In this document: piece by piece, positions 43,205 through 55,247 of the stretch
Layout: each line of letters starts with the position of its first letter
How positions within the stretch are numbered: the stretch's first letter is position 1
From: Cephalotus follicularis
Taxonomy: Eukaryota; Streptophyta; Magnoliopsida; Oxalidales; Cephalotaceae
Reading direction: 5' to 3'
NCBI GenBank assembly: GCA_001972305.1
Contig: BDDD01000273.1
Coordinates: forward strand, 369,205-433,204
Length of the DNA stretch: 64,000 nt
The notes under the pieces: generated by a model
Seen by the model: only the letters and a program-made list of their open reading frames with translations
Told to the model about the DNA's origin: nothing
Databases searched by the model: none
Translations under genes and position numbers: made by a program

Positions 43205-45261
43205 AGCATACCATCATAGACAATAGTATGTCGCAGATCCAGGTATGGAACCCGGGGGCAGTTTCCACATGACCCCCCATCATAGACCAATGGGCCTGCT
43301 AAGTAGAGTTGAGCGTCGAACATATACCACTCCTTGGACCGGTAATACATATCAGAAACCCGGTACCCAGCATCAGAATATAACATAGTATAGCCATATA
43401 ACAAGTCACAATGTCACAAGTGTGAGAAGGTGACCAAGTCACCAAGAGCATCGAGCACATACACGCTCGGAATCACATCACAAAAATGAATACGACAACA
43501 TAAGACAAATGGAATACAAATCCCAACCAAGATCACATATCACAAGAAAATAGGGCACATATGAAAACAACAGGACTCTCAAATAATGAATTGCTCAACG
43601 ATATCAACAACAAGGCTCAAGTATAACAATACGGAAACCAATCCAAATCAACAAATCTGGCCCTCAATAGCCATCTCATGACAGAACCACAAAAGAGCAC
43701 ATATCCCACAACAAAACTCAAACATGACAATACAAAGCTAGAATTAATATAACAGTAGTAATAGAATAAGATAGATCCTCGTAGAAGTTAAACAGATATA
43801 ACAACAGGAACAGAAACAATATATGCCTGCAGGAGCCAATACGGATACGACATCACGAGGCAAAATGAATATACGATCACAAAGGTCTCATATCAATGTG
43901 AAAGTTCAAACAAGTATACTAAAAAGACTCCCGAAAAACCAATGATGAAATTGTCATATGACAAGTCAAATCACGTGGTGGAGTCGACAATAAGGTCTAT
44001 TAACAATTATATGACATTTAAGAAGCACAATCAAAGCATGATCAATGATGGAAACATCAAGAAACAAGTCATATCATAAGATGAAATCCAATAACAAAGG
44101 CTATCAATAAGTCATGCCATCAACAAACATGGCATTTAAGAATTTCAATAGAAGTATCAAACTCATCATCAATGAATAGCAATAACAAATAAGGTAAAGG
44201 AAGGAGATGTTCTACTCACAATATCAGTGCCGATTACTACCACAGACTAACCCCTCAAAGCTTGAATCGGTTATCAAGTTCTCGTCATAAATTGGAAACT
44301 CTACCATCCTTAACACTACATAAACAACACATATCCGTTACATCCTACACACTAAAAGTATAACACTATCGTAATCGGAACCCCGGCCAACCTGCCGAAG
44401 TTTCGGCGACACCCAAAACTGACCCTCCATAACCGTTGATCAACACATTACTGATCAAAACTCATTGTGACTCGCCCTGGAACGAGCAGCCACCACCGGC
44501 AGTGAGTTTGACTCACTGAGTCAACTCGCTGGTCATCCAACAATTAAGGTCACTTCAGAAAAAGGTGTCCTCGAGGCCCGTACTACGCGTCTCTGCTCGT
44601 AACTCGCAGAGAATCGGCGGCTGTCGCCACGTCGGACCTCCGGCCGAGACACCATTGCTCTAGTCTCGCCACCACTGGCCTCCACAACCTTTAGGCTACT
44701 CATTGGTGACTGAGACTCGCCGGAAATCGACGCCAAATGTGGCGTCACAGCCGGCAGCGAGCCAAGGTGACTGAGTTAACTCAGCGCCTAGAATTCGGTC
44801 GATTTCGGCCAAATGACGCCTCAGCCACCATCGAAATGGGTGTAGGTGATCCCCACGATGAAGACTAGCCCCACCAGCGATGGTATCGAACGACAGTGGC
44901 TGTTTGGCGCGGAAGAGAAGAAAAGATAAGGGAGAAGAAAGAGGAAGAAGAAAGGGGTAGGGTTACCTAGCAGTGGAAGCTCGCCAGTTCCTCTTGGTGT
45001 CGATCTCCAATCGCCGGTGCTCCTGTTTCAGGCGTCTCTCTCTCTATCTCTCCTTCCCACTCTCTGCTCTATCCCATTCTCTCTTGTATTCTTTCTTCAT
45101 TCACGGGCGCTATGCGCCCGAGCCCCTTTCTTTTTAATTGCCTGGCGCGTCTAGCGCCTTCTAGACGCACCGACGTGTTTTTTTAAATATATAAATATAT
45201 AATATCAACATAATAATACACTAACGTCTTGTACACGTGACCTCGTAAAAGTGACACGGGG
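43205..45261 (-). repeat. K3: partial K-type LTR
   Basis: Reverse-strand match of K1 from 49529 to about 51485, ending at GTGACACGGGG with the family's start palindrome. It includes the GACTCA/TGAGTC-rich block (44460-44780) and the CGCGTCTAGCGCC-type block near 45140. Its other half is missing, with the H-like fragment joined in its place. Confidence 0.75.
44533..44748 (-). CDS. Small LTR-borne ORF in K3 (71 codons), doubtful
   Basis: It shares SPMSSLKVVEA, GGET, RRGDS, FSASY and VRAS with a 67-codon ORF at 50050-50253 in K1. DNA similarity of the two LTRs may explain this fully; the third copy (K2) has not kept the frame. No function is known. Confidence 0.2.
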   Translation of the reverse strand: MTPHLASISGESQSPMSSLKVVEASGGETRAMVSRPEVRRGDSRRFSASYEQRRVVRASRTPFSEVTLIVG

Positions 45262-46837
45262 TGTCAGACCCTTTACCTGAATCCAGTCCGACAAGTCGTG
45301 CCTTGATAAAGACTAACTTATGCATAACACAACCTAACTTCTCAGGAGGTCACCCATTTTAATATTTCTCTCGCCCTAGCACGCTTAACTGTGGAGTTTA
45401 TATAGTATTCTAACCATTAATCTACTCCTATCATGTTTAACCATACTTTCAACATTTGTTCTTATAACATATTACTTCAAGATTCATTATTTAATTCCAT
45501 TCCCGACCTCCTTAATCCTATTAACCTCAATTCAATTTAATGATTTTTTTTATACTCATAATCATGATGATATATCTATTTATTTATCCATTTTAGTAGG
45601 GTGGAATTTCTGCAGAAAAACTGCAAGAGTTTCCCCTAAAAATGGACAGTTCCCAAATTTTTCACCTGTAAGAAATCACAGTTTATAATTTCTACACTCC
45701 CGAAGGAGGAATCAGCAGTTCATTCTAATTCTATTTTTATCACAGGATCATCAAATCATGTTTGTCTCATTATATTCACTATATAATTATAACTCATCAA
45801 ATAAAACAATAACTCAACATATCATATATGCACATAACCAGAATATCCCAAATGTCCCAAATGCATGTATGTGAGGTTGGCTAAAACTGGCAACATGAGG
45901 TGCCTGACTCTTGTTGTCTACCTTTAACTACTTCAATGCTGGTGGATCAGGTGGATCATCCTCTGCTGTCACATCTGAAAACAAATCACTGTGAGGGGGT
46001 TAGTCCAAGTGACTAAGTGAGTGAGGACAAAACATTCCCTGTTGCATTCATAGAAAATTGAATGCGCTGAAAGAATTATGCCATGATCGAGAATATAAAC
46101 CCATACTGGGTAGAATCAATAAATAAAATAAATGAAAGACTATCATGGCTCCATAAAAGAACGCTCAAACAATAACATAGGAATCAATGGAACAATGTCA
46201 ATGATCAAATCAATACAATACCAAGCGATAGGCTAATAATAAAATTAGTACACAAGAATGTCAAGAATTAAGACAAGATCATCAATGATAAATCAAGGTA
46301 TGTGCCCAGAAAAATAGTAAAATATCCATGGAATACTGGTACATCTGTCATAGTCTCATATCACCGCCAAATCACATGGTGTCATAACATATCCCCGCCA
46401 AATCACATGGCGTCATAACATATCCCCGCCAAATCACATGGCGTCATAATATATCCGCTGCAGCAATAATACTAGGTAAGGCTACAGGATGTGATCATCA
46501 TCCATCATACACCGGTGTAGAGTGCCTACCTCTGCCTCGAACGAGGGGCCGACATGATCAGTGCATAGACCCAGCCATCGTCCAAAAAACCCGCACGCAC
46601 ACTCAACCTCATCCGAGGGACCGCGTGCAATATATATATATATCAGTAACCAAACACAGTCCGATAGTATGCCGCAGATCTAGGTATGGAACCCGGGGGT
46701 AGTTTCCATATAACACCCCATCATAGACCAATGGGCCTGCTAAGTAGAGTTGAGCGTCTAACATACACCTCTCCTTGGACCGGTAGAATCATATATGACG
46801 TATCACAAAGTACCAGTATCAGATTACAAAGACTATA
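45262..46837 (-). repeat. N: G/M-type LTR, partial
   Basis: Starts at TGTCAGACCC and follows G's LTR order: AACTTATGCATAACAC block, TGCAG/CTGCA hairpin near 45613, conserved hairpin TTAGTC/GACTAA at 46000-46016, a 31-base minisatellite at 46366-46455, and the block near 46680-46800 that matches 43230-43350. It is cut off at P. Confidence 0.72.
46366..46455. repeat. 31-base minisatellite, about 3 copies
   Basis: Unit CCCCGCCAAATCACATGGCG plus TCATAACATAT. The same unit, on the other strand, is present about five times in K1 (51694-51835) and twice in K2 (57630-57690). Confidence 0.82.
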
Positions 46838-47499
46838 TGTTGGCTTTTGCCACCCCTTTAAATGTGTTAAAGAGTTATATTTTGATGATTAACAAACATG
46901 AAATACTTGTATGCATATTTTGATATCTTACAAACTCATTTACTCACTTAATTTTATGTCCAAAGTGTTACAAAGTTTAAAGTTGCAGATACATGCAAAA
47001 ATAGCCGACTGCCTATGATGAACAGCCGACTGTTTAGGTTGAGTAGCCAACTGGCTAGGTTGAACAACTGACTGTAATTTCAAAGAATCCCAGAATCTGG
47101 AATTGCACTCCATCCAGCCGACTGTATCAGGGGTCCAGCCGACTGCCAAGACAAATCAGTCGATTGCCAAGGATCTCCAGCCGACTATCAAGAAGTGCAC
47201 ATTTAGACCAGTAGCTTTTGGGAAATCCAATTTTCACACAACAGCCAACTAAAGCAAGGAAACAGCTAACTGTTTGGGTAAACAGTCAACTGTCAAGTTC
47301 ATCCAGCCGACTGCCTTCACCAACGGCTGTAATCATAAATGCACAACAACTTTTCCAGCCGACTGGATTTGGTCTGAAGTTTAAAAATAGATCCGTTGGA
47401 GCATCTCTACATAAGCGAAAGTGAGGTATCATTACAAAATAGTGATAACAAGACAATACACATTTCTTCCAAGCAACTCGAGCAATCCTACACCTTTCA
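46838..47499 (+). repeat. P: LTR-like fragment with CAGCCGACTG words
   Basis: Begins TGTTGGCTTTTGCC and has TTTTGATGATTAACAAACATG-like sequence shortly after (a pattern common at Copia LTR starts). About ten CAGYCGACTG-like words lie in 47003-47362. No interior, purine tract or target duplication seen, and it ends where M begins, so it is a truncated piece. Confidence 0.55.
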
Positions 47500-48399
47500 T
47501 GTGTCACACCCAACCCAACCGAGACGGATGTGACCATCACGTGGCAAGTCTCCTTTCGGAAACCTCCACGTGATAACTTAACAACCTGTTTTGAAATTTC
47601 TTTAAAAAAACCATCATAAAGTTGAACTTTTTGCAAAAACTTGAAAATTTTTCTAACTCTTAAATTTTTACAAAAATCGGGCATAATGTATTGGTTTATC
47701 AGACTATGCCCCCTGGAAAGAAAAACACATTTTATAAACGGGCTCAGCCATCAGCAAAACACACTCGCGAAGGAGGAATCAACAGTTTAAACTAATAAAA
47801 ATGCATGGATTGGGCTATGCCTTAACCATATCAACAAGCATGAATCATAAATATATTTAGCTCTGCCCTTTAAAAAAAAAACCATAAGGAAAAACATTTA
47901 TTTAAACACATAAATAATGCATAATTAAAATGTTGATGTAGTGAAACTATGCATGTGTTGAACTCTGGTAGGCATGCCTTGCTCTCATGGTCCATCCTCT
48001 ACTGAATCTGTCTTAGCAACTGCTCATCGTCATCTGATATAGAAAACTGGGAGGGGGTTAGTCCAAATGACTAAGTGAGCTGGGACAAGTCATTCCCTGT
48101 TACATCCATGAATAATTGGATGTGCTGAAAGAAAATGATATAGAAATGATCAAGAATATAGAGAGCAATAATTAAGGCGGAACTAATCAACAAGACTTCA
48201 ATAAAAGCAACTCAACAATGAAAGGTACTGAACAAATCTCAAACTTAAACTGGTACTACATGAGTACAATAGAGTCACAATAAGGACAGAGTGCAAATCA
48301 ATATCAAGAATTACGAATATGATCATAAATCATAAAACAAGAAATGTGCCCATATGATATAATATCTAGAATGCTGGCTCATCGATACTGTTTGAGATA

Positions 48400-48790
48400 C
48401 TGACACAACTATGCTATCTGGGATGCTGACATAACTGTGCGATCTAGGATGCAAACACAACTGCGCTATCTGGATGCTGACACAACTGTACTATCTGGAA
48501 TATAAACACAACTGTGATATCTGAATGCGGACACAACTGTGCTATCTGAAATATAAACACAACTGTGATATCAAAATGCTGACACAATTGTGCTATCTGG
48601 AATACAGACACAAACACGCTATCTGGAATACTGGCACAAATGTGCTATCTGGAATACAAACTCAAACATGCTATATGGAATACTGGCACAATTGTGCTAT
48701 CTGGAATACAAACACAAACATGCTATCTGGGATACTGGCACAACTATGCTATCTGGGATCCTGGATGCTGGTACAGCTATGCTGTCATCA
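48400..48790. repeat. 26-base minisatellite, about 15 copies
   Basis: Unit ACACAACTGTGCTATCTGG plus AATACTG. Since 26 is not a multiple of three, it leaves long overlapping ORFs in all three forward frames (48525-48887, 48590-48880, 48640-48843) with repetitive peptides such as QLCYLEYRHKHAIWNTGT; these are not genes. G's LTR has only a few units at the same place. Confidence 0.85.
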
Positions 48791-49523
48791 ACATATATCC
48801 ATCAATTCCAAATATCCGTCAATTCCCATATGTCCATATCTAATGGCAATATTGAATCTGTCTGCAGTAATACTATCTGATCCATAGGCTACAGGACTGT
48901 ACATATCCCTCATACACTGGTATAGAGTGCCTAAGGATAAATCTGGTGCACGAACTGGTGCACAATATCTGAATATGGTGCACAATATCCAGTGTACAAA
49001 ATCTGGTACACCATCACTGGTGCACAAAATCTGGTACACAATAATTGGAGCACAATATCTGGGTCCAAGGGGTAGGTGACAGAGTAGCTCTACTGCACTC
49101 ACACTCAGAATACCATCATAGACAATAGTATGCTGTAGATCCAGGTATGGAACCCGGGAGCAGATACCACATAACACCACATCATAGACCAATGGACCTT
49201 CTAAGGAGAGTTGAGCGTCGAATGTACACCTAACCCTGGACCAATAGCTGATTTGACATATCACTAGTACCAGCATCAGAGTACAAATACGATATCACAA
49301 GTCACAATGATACATAAATTGGAAGGTGACCTAGGCACCCAGAGCTAGAGCACTTGTATGCTCAGAACTGTATCTCAATCACATGACATGCTCAACATAA
49401 AACATGCGGGATACAAATCCCAACCGAGTCATGGTATAAAACAGACAACAAATGCAATATCACAACATGACAACGATAACAGGAAGGTGAACTAATTCTC
49501 CCAAAACTCGAGCCTTACATACT

Positions 49524-49528
49524 CATGC
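49524..49528. repeat. Target site duplication of K1 (left)
   Basis: CATGC before TGTGACACCCC; repeated at 53184-53188. Confidence 0.87.
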
Positions 49529-50049
49529 TGTGACACCCCGTGTCACTTTTTCGTGGTTAACGTGCTAGATGTGAGTGTATTGTATTAGTTATTGTTAATT
49601 ATTTAAAAAAGAAGAAGAAAACGTTGGGCGCGTCTAGAAGGCGCTAGACGCACCAAAAAAATAAAAGACATGAGACACGGGCGCTAAGCGCCCTTGTGAG
49701 AGACTAGAGACGAGACAGAGAGGTGAGCACGAGAGAGAAGGAAAGATGCCAGAGAAGACGTCGGGTGAGGCACCGAGGGTCGGGAAAAGATGGCGGACGG
49801 TGTCACCTCCACTCCAGGTATCCTTCTTCCCCCTCTTTCTTCTCCTTTCTTCCCCGTTATTTCTCCTCTGTTGTCACTGTCGGTGTGTATTCGTTGCCGT
49901 TGTCGTCACGGATGGAGCTGGTCTTCATTTAGAAGATTAGCTCTCCCCATTGTGACGGTGGCTAAGGCGTCATTCGACCGAAATCGGCCAGATTTAGGCG
50001 AGTGAGTCAACTCTGACATTTTGACTCACAGCTGCCTCTGACGCCATAT

Positions 50050-50253
50050 TTGGCACCAATTCCCGACGAGTCTCGGTCACCAATGAGTAGCCTGAAAGTT
50101 GTGGAAGCCAATGGTGGCGAGACCGGAGCATTGGCATCTCGGCTGGAGGGTCGCCGCGGTGATAGCTGCCCATTCTCGGCGAGTTACGGGCGGAGACGCA
50201 TAGTACGGGCCTCGATGACACCTTTTTGTGAAGTGACCATAATTGTTGGATGA
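50050..50253 (+). CDS. Small LTR-borne ORF in K1 (67 codons), doubtful
   Basis: Counterpart of the ORF at 44533-44748. It lies in the GC-rich, TGACTCA-bearing block. Frame kept in two of three K-type LTRs. It could simply reflect LTR similarity; I know no homologue. Confidence 0.2.
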   Translation: MAPIPDESRSPMSSLKVVEANGGETGALASRLEGRRGDSCPFSASYGRRRIVRASMTPFCEVTIIVG

Positions 50254-51693
50254 TCGACGAGTTGACTCAGTGAGTCAAACTCACTGCCGATAGTGGCTGC
50301 CCGTTCCCGGGCGAGTCACAGTGAGTTTCGATCAGTAATGTGTTGATCAACGGTTATGGAGGGTTGTTTTGGGTGTTGCCAAAACTCTTGTGGGTTGGCC
50401 AGAAACTGGCCAGAGTTTCGATTACGACAAATTATGCTTCCTATGCATAGGATGTAACGGATATGTATTGTTTATGCAGTGTGAATGATGGTACAGTTTC
50501 CAATTATGACGAGGACTTGATAGCCGATTCAAAGCTTCGAGGGGTTAGTTCGTGGTAGAATTGGTATTGTATTTGTGAGTAGAACATCTCCTTCCCTTAT
50601 CTTATTATTCAAGAAATTCTTTGATGATGGATATGTATACTTATTTGTTATTCTTACGTTTGTGATTCATTTGACTTGTTGATAGCCCTTGTTATATGAT
50701 GATTCCATTATTGTTTCGATTGAACCCATTATTGGTATTTCGATTGAATGTTCATGTTAATATGACTTGTTGATAGTTGATTTGAAATCAATTCCTTAAT
50801 CGTTTGCTTTGAGCCCTCTGTTGGTATTCCGATTGAATGTTCACATTGGTATGAGACCTTGCGATCGCATATTTATTTCACCTCGTGATGTCGTATCCGC
50901 ATTGGCTCCTGCGGACATATATTGTTTTTGTTGCTACTGTTATATTCATTCTAGATTCGTATCGTCATGTTTGAGTTTTGTTGTTGGGTATGTGCCCTTT
51001 TGTGGTTCTATTATTAAATGTCTATTGAGGGTCGGATTTGTTGATTTGGATTAGTTTTCATATTGTTATACTTGAGCTCTGTTGTTGATATCATTGAGCG
51101 ATTCATTATTTGAGAGTCCTGTTATTTTCATATGTGCCCTGTTTTATTATGATTGTGATATTGTTCGGGAATCGTATCCCGTTGTCTTTTCTATTCATGA
51201 TTTGTGATATGATTCTGAGTGGGGATATGCTCGATGCTCTGGGTGACTTGGTCACCTTCTCACATTTGTGATATCGTGACTTGTCATATTGTTATACTAT
51301 GTTATACTCTGATGCTGGGTTCCGGGTTTCTGATATGTATTATCGGTCCAAGGAGAGGTATATTTTCGACGCTCAATTCTACTTAGCAGGCCCATTGGTC
51401 TATGATGGGGTGTTATGTGGAAACTACCCCCGGGTTCCATACCTGGATATGCGGCATACTATTGTCTATGATGGTATGCCGAGTGTGAGTGCAGCAGAGC
51501 TGCTCCACTACCCTCCTATTGGACTGTGTTTCGTTACTGGATGTATATATGATTTTTGGACAAGGGCTGGGTCCGTGCACTGATCATGCCGGCCCCTCGG
51601 ACGAGGCAGAGGCATAGGCACTCTATACCGGTATATGAAGGATGTGTACAGTCCTGTAGCCTATGGCCTAGATATTTATATTATTGCTACAGC

Positions 51694-51835
51694 GGTTGTG
51701 ATATGACACCATGTGATTTGGCGGGGTTGTGATATGACGCCATGTGATTTGGCAGGGTTGTGATATGATGCCATGTGATTTGGTGGGGTTTTGATATGAC
51801 GCCATGTGTTTTGGCGGGGTTGTGATATGAGGCAG
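51694..51835. repeat. 31-base minisatellite, about 5 copies
   Basis: Unit GACGCCATGTGATTTGGCGG plus GGTTGTGATAT. See 46366-46455 and 57630-57690 for the other copy numbers. Confidence 0.85.
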
Positions 51836-53183
51836 TGACATGATTTGTACCAACATCCTCTTATATTTTGTTTGTTTATGATTCTTTGGGCACATATTAC
51901 ATTCTTGATATTCATATTTGTCATTTGAGTTATGACCGTATATTTAGACTTGATATCCAGATACTTGTTATTATCGTGACTCTCATGTATTTGAGTATTG
52001 CCTTGAGTTTGATATTCGTTCAGTGGACTTGTTGAGTCACTGGTTATTTCATTGGAGTCTTCCCATTGTGCTTTTCATGATTATTGATCATATCCGTGAT
52101 TCTTGATATTTTATTGTACTCGTGAGTCTTGAGCTTTGAGTTTGTTCAGCGGAACATTTATTTTTGGCTTTCGAGTTTCATTTATGGAGCCTTGTTAATG
52201 TGTATGGTAACTATTGTGGATCTCTTTTGATAATCTTGTTTACATTCCCCACTCATGTTATATTGTGGTGCCATTTGTCGAGTATCGAGATCCCTTTTCC
52301 TGATTTCTTTTACATTTGTGATTCTCATTTACATCGTGGACTTCATTTATATTGTGGATTTCGTTTACACATCGAGAATCTCGATATCCCTTTGTGATCT
52401 CGATATCACTTGTGATCTCGATATCCCTTGTGGATCATGATTTGTTATGGATCTTGATATCTTCGGTTTATTTTGACTATCCTTTTGGATCTTGATTTCA
52501 TTTCTTGCTGTAGATTTACATTGCATTCTACTTTGAGCTTATATCATTTCTCTTTTATTCGGTATATAGTTATGGGAGATGTATTTATTGTTTCTACTCA
52601 CTTAGTCATTTGGACTAACCCCCTCCTTTTTCTTTCCCCTTCCAGATAGATGCAAGATGATTGTTAGATCTGTTCAGTGGATGATGGACCACGAGGGCAT
52701 GGCATGCTACCAGGGTTTCAACACATGCATAGCATAACTACATCAACATTTAATTTCGCATTTACTTATATTTTTATATAACGGTTTATTCTTTTATGGT
52801 TTTGCTTTTAAAAGGCCGAGCCCTATATATTTATTCTTCTTGCTTTGATGATATGGTTGAGGCTGAGCCCAACCCATGTTTATTGTTTTAAATTGTGGAT
52901 TTCTGAGGGCTGAGCCCATTTAAAATAAGCTGATTCCTCCTTTGAGAATATGGATATAAAATGTGTTTTTATTTACAGGGGGTATAGTCTGATAAACGGA
53001 TGCTACATGCCCGATTTTCGTAAAAATTTAAGAGTTATAAAATTTTTCAAGGTTTTAAGAAAAGTTCAAGTTTAAAGCGAGTTTTATAAAAACCATGTGG
53101 TGACTTCCGAAAGGAAGTTGTCATGTGGAATGTCATATCCGTTCTCGATAGGATGTCGGTTGTTGTTGAGAACGGGTGTGACA

Positions 53184-53188
53184 CATGC
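53184..53188. repeat. Target site duplication of K1 (right)
   Basis: CATGC after GGGTGTGACA; pairs with 49524-49528. Confidence 0.87.
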
Positions 53189-54738
53189 CAGGCCAAGAAA
53201 TATGGTTTATAGAGGACATTCTGGGCATGCAAAACCCATCCAAAACATGATATAAAACGAACAACATGGCACATGCAATAAACAAGAATCTCAAATAATA
53301 AGGAAGCGAATGTCCCACTCGCTGTATCAATGTCATAACCCCCGCAAACTAGCCCCTCAATGCTCTGGATCATCCACAGGATCCGCGTCTCACCGGATGC
53401 TGAAAACTAGTTCGGCTATCAAATTCTACGTCATGGACTAGAAGCTCCACTATCGTCGATCAAATCCTTAACTCTGCATGAATACACGTATGAGCTACTT
53501 TATGCATCAAGACGTTGTATCGAAGTGAAACTTTACATATCATAATTAAAAGATCCTAGTAGTTTGTCATTCGAAAATTGAGTGAAATCGACAGGCTATG
53601 GTCTAGTCTCCTTTGTAAAGTCATTGTTAAATGACCTTTTCGCAAAAGCAAAATTAACACCCTTTTTACCATTTTTAAAGATCCAATGGAGTTGAAACTT
53701 TGGTAAAGGTGTTTATTCCTACCCAAGAGTCTACCACTGAAAAATAAGGCAAACTGATGACCGAAGCTATGAGCTGCTTTGAAAAACTAAGGTTTGAACG
53801 ATTTTTTGTAAAAACTGCAAAACGAAAATTTTTGGCCAAATTCATATCCGTTTGACACCAAACTTTCAGAAATGTGTTTAAACATATCTAGAAATCTACT
53901 GTTCAAAAAATCAATTTAAACGAATAAGCAGAGCTATATGCTCGTTTGTAAAATCACCGATTCAAAACGGTTTTAGCGTAACTTCGCACTTTTCGGTCTA
54001 AACCAAGCCTGTTTGGCACGAAACTTTACAGGTAATATTTAAAGCTATCACAAGGTATACCATTAAAATTTCAAGTCAAACAGACCACTGTAGGTCTTAA
54101 AAGTGACTAAAACGCCATTTCGGCAACTTGACGGCTATAGATGCTGATTTTAACTAATAACTTAATTCCTTTAATTTCTTAATCCCCATTTTTACTAACA
54201 TCCTACTAAATATATTAAACAAATTCAATTGTCCATAAATCTTACCATGACCGAATTCTTCACACATAAGTAATGGTTAATTTGACATAAATTTCTTACA
54301 TTCACCCATATCTCTTAGTATCTCACTTACTAATAATATCTAATCCATTACTACTAAAGGAAATTCTAATCATTTATCATTACCATGGAGACCAAATTTC
54401 AAATACCTAAAGTAATTAAATTGATTTCTATTTTCTTGAATCCCTCACTATATATAATTATCAACTTACTATTACCATATAATATCCTTAAATAAATAAT
54501 CAATTCTCCTCACTTACTAAGATGCCAAAATAATAAACCATCAAAGTAGTGATCTCAATGATAAAATACTACCATATTCTTAAGCTATATGATTACCAAC
54601 ATTCATTAAAATGTCTTACCATTACCATTTATCATTTAACACTTTTAGGATTCAATTTCCTCAATATGCATATTAAACCATTTCAGACAATCCATATACC
54701 ATTCAAAATAAAATTCAAAGCGTAAGTATATTATATTG
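53189..54738 (-). repeat. M LTR, second part
   Basis: Matches G's LTR from about 40740 on (ATGAAACTTT, TAGTCTCCTTTGTAAAGTCA blocks). From about 54200 it becomes AT-rich without recognisable content. The natural LTR edge is not clear. Confidence 0.72.
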
Positions 54739-55242
54739 TACCAGTTAACAGCAGCTTGCGAAATGGAGGACTTGTTGCAGAGCCATTGTACTGCTACCAG
54801 CTCAGCACTATCGATTCATCAGCTTCCACTCAGCCCGCGCACCACAGCCCCCTTCTGGCATCAATTTCAAGCTCCTCTCCTCTTTCTCTTTCTTACTTCC
54901 TTCCTCTCTCCCTGTTTCCCATTTCTTCTCTCTTTCTCTGTGAAACTGAAGCGTGCAGAGCGGCCATGGAGGAAGAAGAGGACAGGGAGGAAGGAGGAGG
55001 CTTAAGGAACTCACCTACTCACTTGGCGCAAACAGGGAGAAGACGATAGAGAGAAGAAACCAGAAACAGGGAGAGAGGAAAGAAGGAAGAAAGAGAAAGA
55101 GGAGAGGAGCTTGAAATTGATGCCATAAGGGGGCTGTGGTACCCAGGCTGAGTGGAAGCTGATGAATAGACAGTGCTGAGCTGGTAGCAGTACAACGGCT
55201 CTGCAATAAGTCCTCCATTTCGTAAGCTGCTATTAACTGGTA
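54739..55242. repeat. Long inverted repeat (arms about 200 bases, spacer about 104)
   Basis: Left arm 54739-54938, right arm 55043-55242, complementary at roughly 93 percent by eye. The outer tips are TACCAGTTAACAGCAGC and its reverse complement with one change. Both arms can be translated to a similar peptide (CTATSSALSIHQLPLS), which is just a result of the inversion. It stands between M (minus) and K2 (plus). It could be a foldback/MITE-like element, or a palindrome formed when two LTRs met head to head; no clear target duplication beyond TA. Confidence 0.85.
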
Positions 55243-55247
55243 TAATA

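Larger units (their letters stand above)
47500..49528 (-). repeat. M LTR, first part (K/G group)
   Basis: Starts TGTGTCACACCC and matches the reverse strand of K1's end for about 300 bases, then G/N. Contains the conserved hairpin TTAGTC/GACTAA at 48058-48074 and a 26-base minisatellite at 48400-48790. Split by K1 at 49528 and resumed at 53189. Confidence 0.78.
49529..53183 (+). mobile_element. K1: solo LTR (3655 bases)
   Basis: TGTGACACCCC to GGGTGTGACA with CATGC on both sides and no interior, so a solo LTR inside M. Blocks in order: a start palindrome; a CGCGTCTAGAAGGCGC block; a GC-rich part with many TGACTCA/TGAGTCA sites (49995-50340); a block 51340-51480 shared with K2, K3 and N; a 31-base minisatellite (51694-51835); repeated GATCTCGATATC near 52375-52430; and the conserved hairpin at 52602-52618. 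No coding sequence is convincing. Confidence 0.87.

Noticed and set aside
46838-47499. P as a complete solo LTR
   Set aside because: No target duplication and no clear right edge; it runs straight into M.
48525-48887. Three overlapping ORFs with a repetitive peptide
   Set aside because: They result from a 26-base minisatellite in an LTR. Nothing indicates a coding role.
49723-50005. GC-rich ORFs near the start of K1 as a host exon
   Set aside because: They lie inside a solo LTR with a target duplication and do not hold up in K2 or K3.
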